Shown here piece after piece: positions 4,636 to 5,040 of a stretch of DNA of 5,040 nt. Positions within the stretch are counted from its first letter, which is position 1. Each line of letters begins with the position of its first letter. The translations under genes and the position numbers were made by a program. This stretch comes from Verrucomicrobia subdivision 3 bacterium UBA7542 (GTDB taxonomy: Bacteria > Verrucomicrobiota > Verrucomicrobiia > Limisphaerales > UBA11358), in contig DLMG01000049.1 of NCBI GenBank assembly GCA_002479245.1, positions 20,711 to 25,750 of the forward strand. Direction: 5' to 3'. The notes under the pieces are model-generated. The model saw nothing but the letters and a program-made list of their open reading frames with translations. It did not search any database and was not told the DNA's origin.

Positions 4636-5040
4636 ATGCCAAGAGTCCCAAGAGTCTCAACCAGAAAACCCAAAACGAAACCGGCGGCGCTAACCCCGGC
4701 AGAAGCCCCCGCGGAAGCCCCGGTGGAAGTCCCGGCGGAAAAGGCGCCGGCGGAAACTCCCGCCGTGGAATCGCCTGAATCGGTCAACGGCGCGGTCGAA
4801 ACGGCCGTTGCGCCCGAACCGTCCGGTTCCGCCGCCTTGCGGCCGCCATCCACGCCGGTCGAACTGGCCGAAGAGCCCAAAGTAGAGGAACCCAGGGCGG
4901 AAGAGCGCCGCGGCCCGCAACGCGACAAGATCGTCACCTCCCTCAACATCGCCAAGCTCCAGGCAATGCAGATGAGCGAGTTGAACCACATGGCCAAGGA
5001 ACTCGGCGTGGAGAATTTCGGCACGATGCGCAAGCACGAG
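4636..5040 (+). CDS. rho: Transcription termination factor Rho, N-terminal part, cut by the window edge
   Basis: The 135 visible residues are the start of Rho, the hexameric RNA helicase that ends transcription. Residues 1-95 are a low-complexity extension with an Ala/Pro/Glu-rich section (21-45) and an acidic-to-basic stretch before RRGPQRDK. Residues about 105-135 (AKLQAMQMSELNHMAKELGVENFGTMRKHE) match the Rho N-terminal helical domain, whose usual form is a SEL...A..LG.EN...MRK pattern. The RNA-binding cold-shock fold and ATPase domain lie beyond the window. N-terminal extensions of this sort occur in Rho of several phyla. The ATG at 4636 is chosen because a TAA in frame lies at 4630-4632, so no start further upstream is possible. 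No clear ribosome-binding site precedes it. Confidence 0.85.
   Translation, partial: MPRVPRVSTRKPKTKPAALTPAEAPAEAPVEVPAEKAPAETPAVESPESVNGAVETAVAPEPSGSAALRPPSTPVELAEEPKVEEPRAEERRGPQRDKIVTSLNIAKLQAMQMSELNHMAKELGVENFGTMRKHE
4639..4656 (+). repeat. 9-bp tandem duplication at the start of rho
   Basis: CCAAGAGTC is repeated twice in tandem directly after the ATG, giving PRVPRV in the protein. It is small and may be a slippage duplication. Confidence 0.7.
4696..4770 (+). repeat. Low-complexity PAE-type repeat in the rho N-terminal extension
   Basis: Codons 21-45 of rho are an imperfect repeat, mostly with a four-codon period, coding PAEA, PAEA, PVEV, PAEK, then APAET and PAVE. The DNA repeats GCGGAAGCCCCG-like units. 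It would be disordered and negatively charged, in contrast to the basic residues at its N-terminal side (STRKPKTK). Its length is likely to vary between strains. Confidence 0.75.

Noticed and set aside
4629..5033. 134-residue minus-strand frame rich in Ser, Gly and Ala opposite rho
   Set aside because: It mirrors the Ala/Pro/Glu repeat of rho. The Rho N-terminal motif on the plus strand decides the coding strand.

Overview
The window most likely comes from a Verrucomicrobiota genome, perhaps a Pedosphaera/Limisphaerales-type soil or freshwater lineage. I infer this from an ECF-like sigma factor with a C-terminal membrane anchor and long extension, a type I recall as numerous in that group, and from palindromic repeats and a VTPCAP-coding insert of a kind I also associate with it. 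No database search was possible, so the taxonomy is an inference.

Layout: (1) 2-976 (+), the 3' three quarters of glyA (serine hydroxymethyltransferase), cut by the window edge. (2) 1015-1661 (+), an AbrB/MazE-type antitoxin and a PIN-domain (VapC-like) toxin overlapping by ATGA, with a perfect 7-1-7 palindrome just before the antitoxin start. (3) 1712-1895, a non-coding stretch almost filled by a long imperfect palindrome. (4) 1930-3549 (-), a membrane-anchored sigma-70-family protein. (5) 3663-4376 (-), a smaller membrane-anchored coiled-coil protein that shares its anchor, coiled coil and 5' leader with the sigma factor but has no sigma domains and a different C-terminus. (6) 4636-end (+), the start of rho, with an Ala/Pro/Glu-rich N-terminal extension.

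The main discovery candidate is that the 3' end of glyA occurs five times in the same orientation: the real end (to 976) and four further copies ending at 1711, 1936, 3669 and 4503. All can be aligned in the glyA reading frame as versions of [14 protein letters not shown]. They divide the region into four compartments: the toxin-antitoxin pair, the palindrome, the sigma factor and the small anchored protein. The outermost copy (4438-4503) still matches 16 of 21 GlyA residues, with many differences at synonymous or conservative positions, as expected of a once functional glyA end. The simplest model is an insertion hotspot at the glyA 3' end, where each arrival supplied or regenerated a glyA tail and pushed older tails outward, so that glyA stayed intact while a cassette-like array of accessory genes built up between glyA and rho. 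No recombinase is visible in the window, so the mechanism is unknown.

Functionally, glyA (one-carbon metabolism) and rho (transcription termination) are housekeeping genes at the edges. The content between them is accessory: a probable growth-control or element-stabilising toxin-antitoxin module and two related, oppositely oriented membrane-anchored proteins, one probably a transcription regulator.
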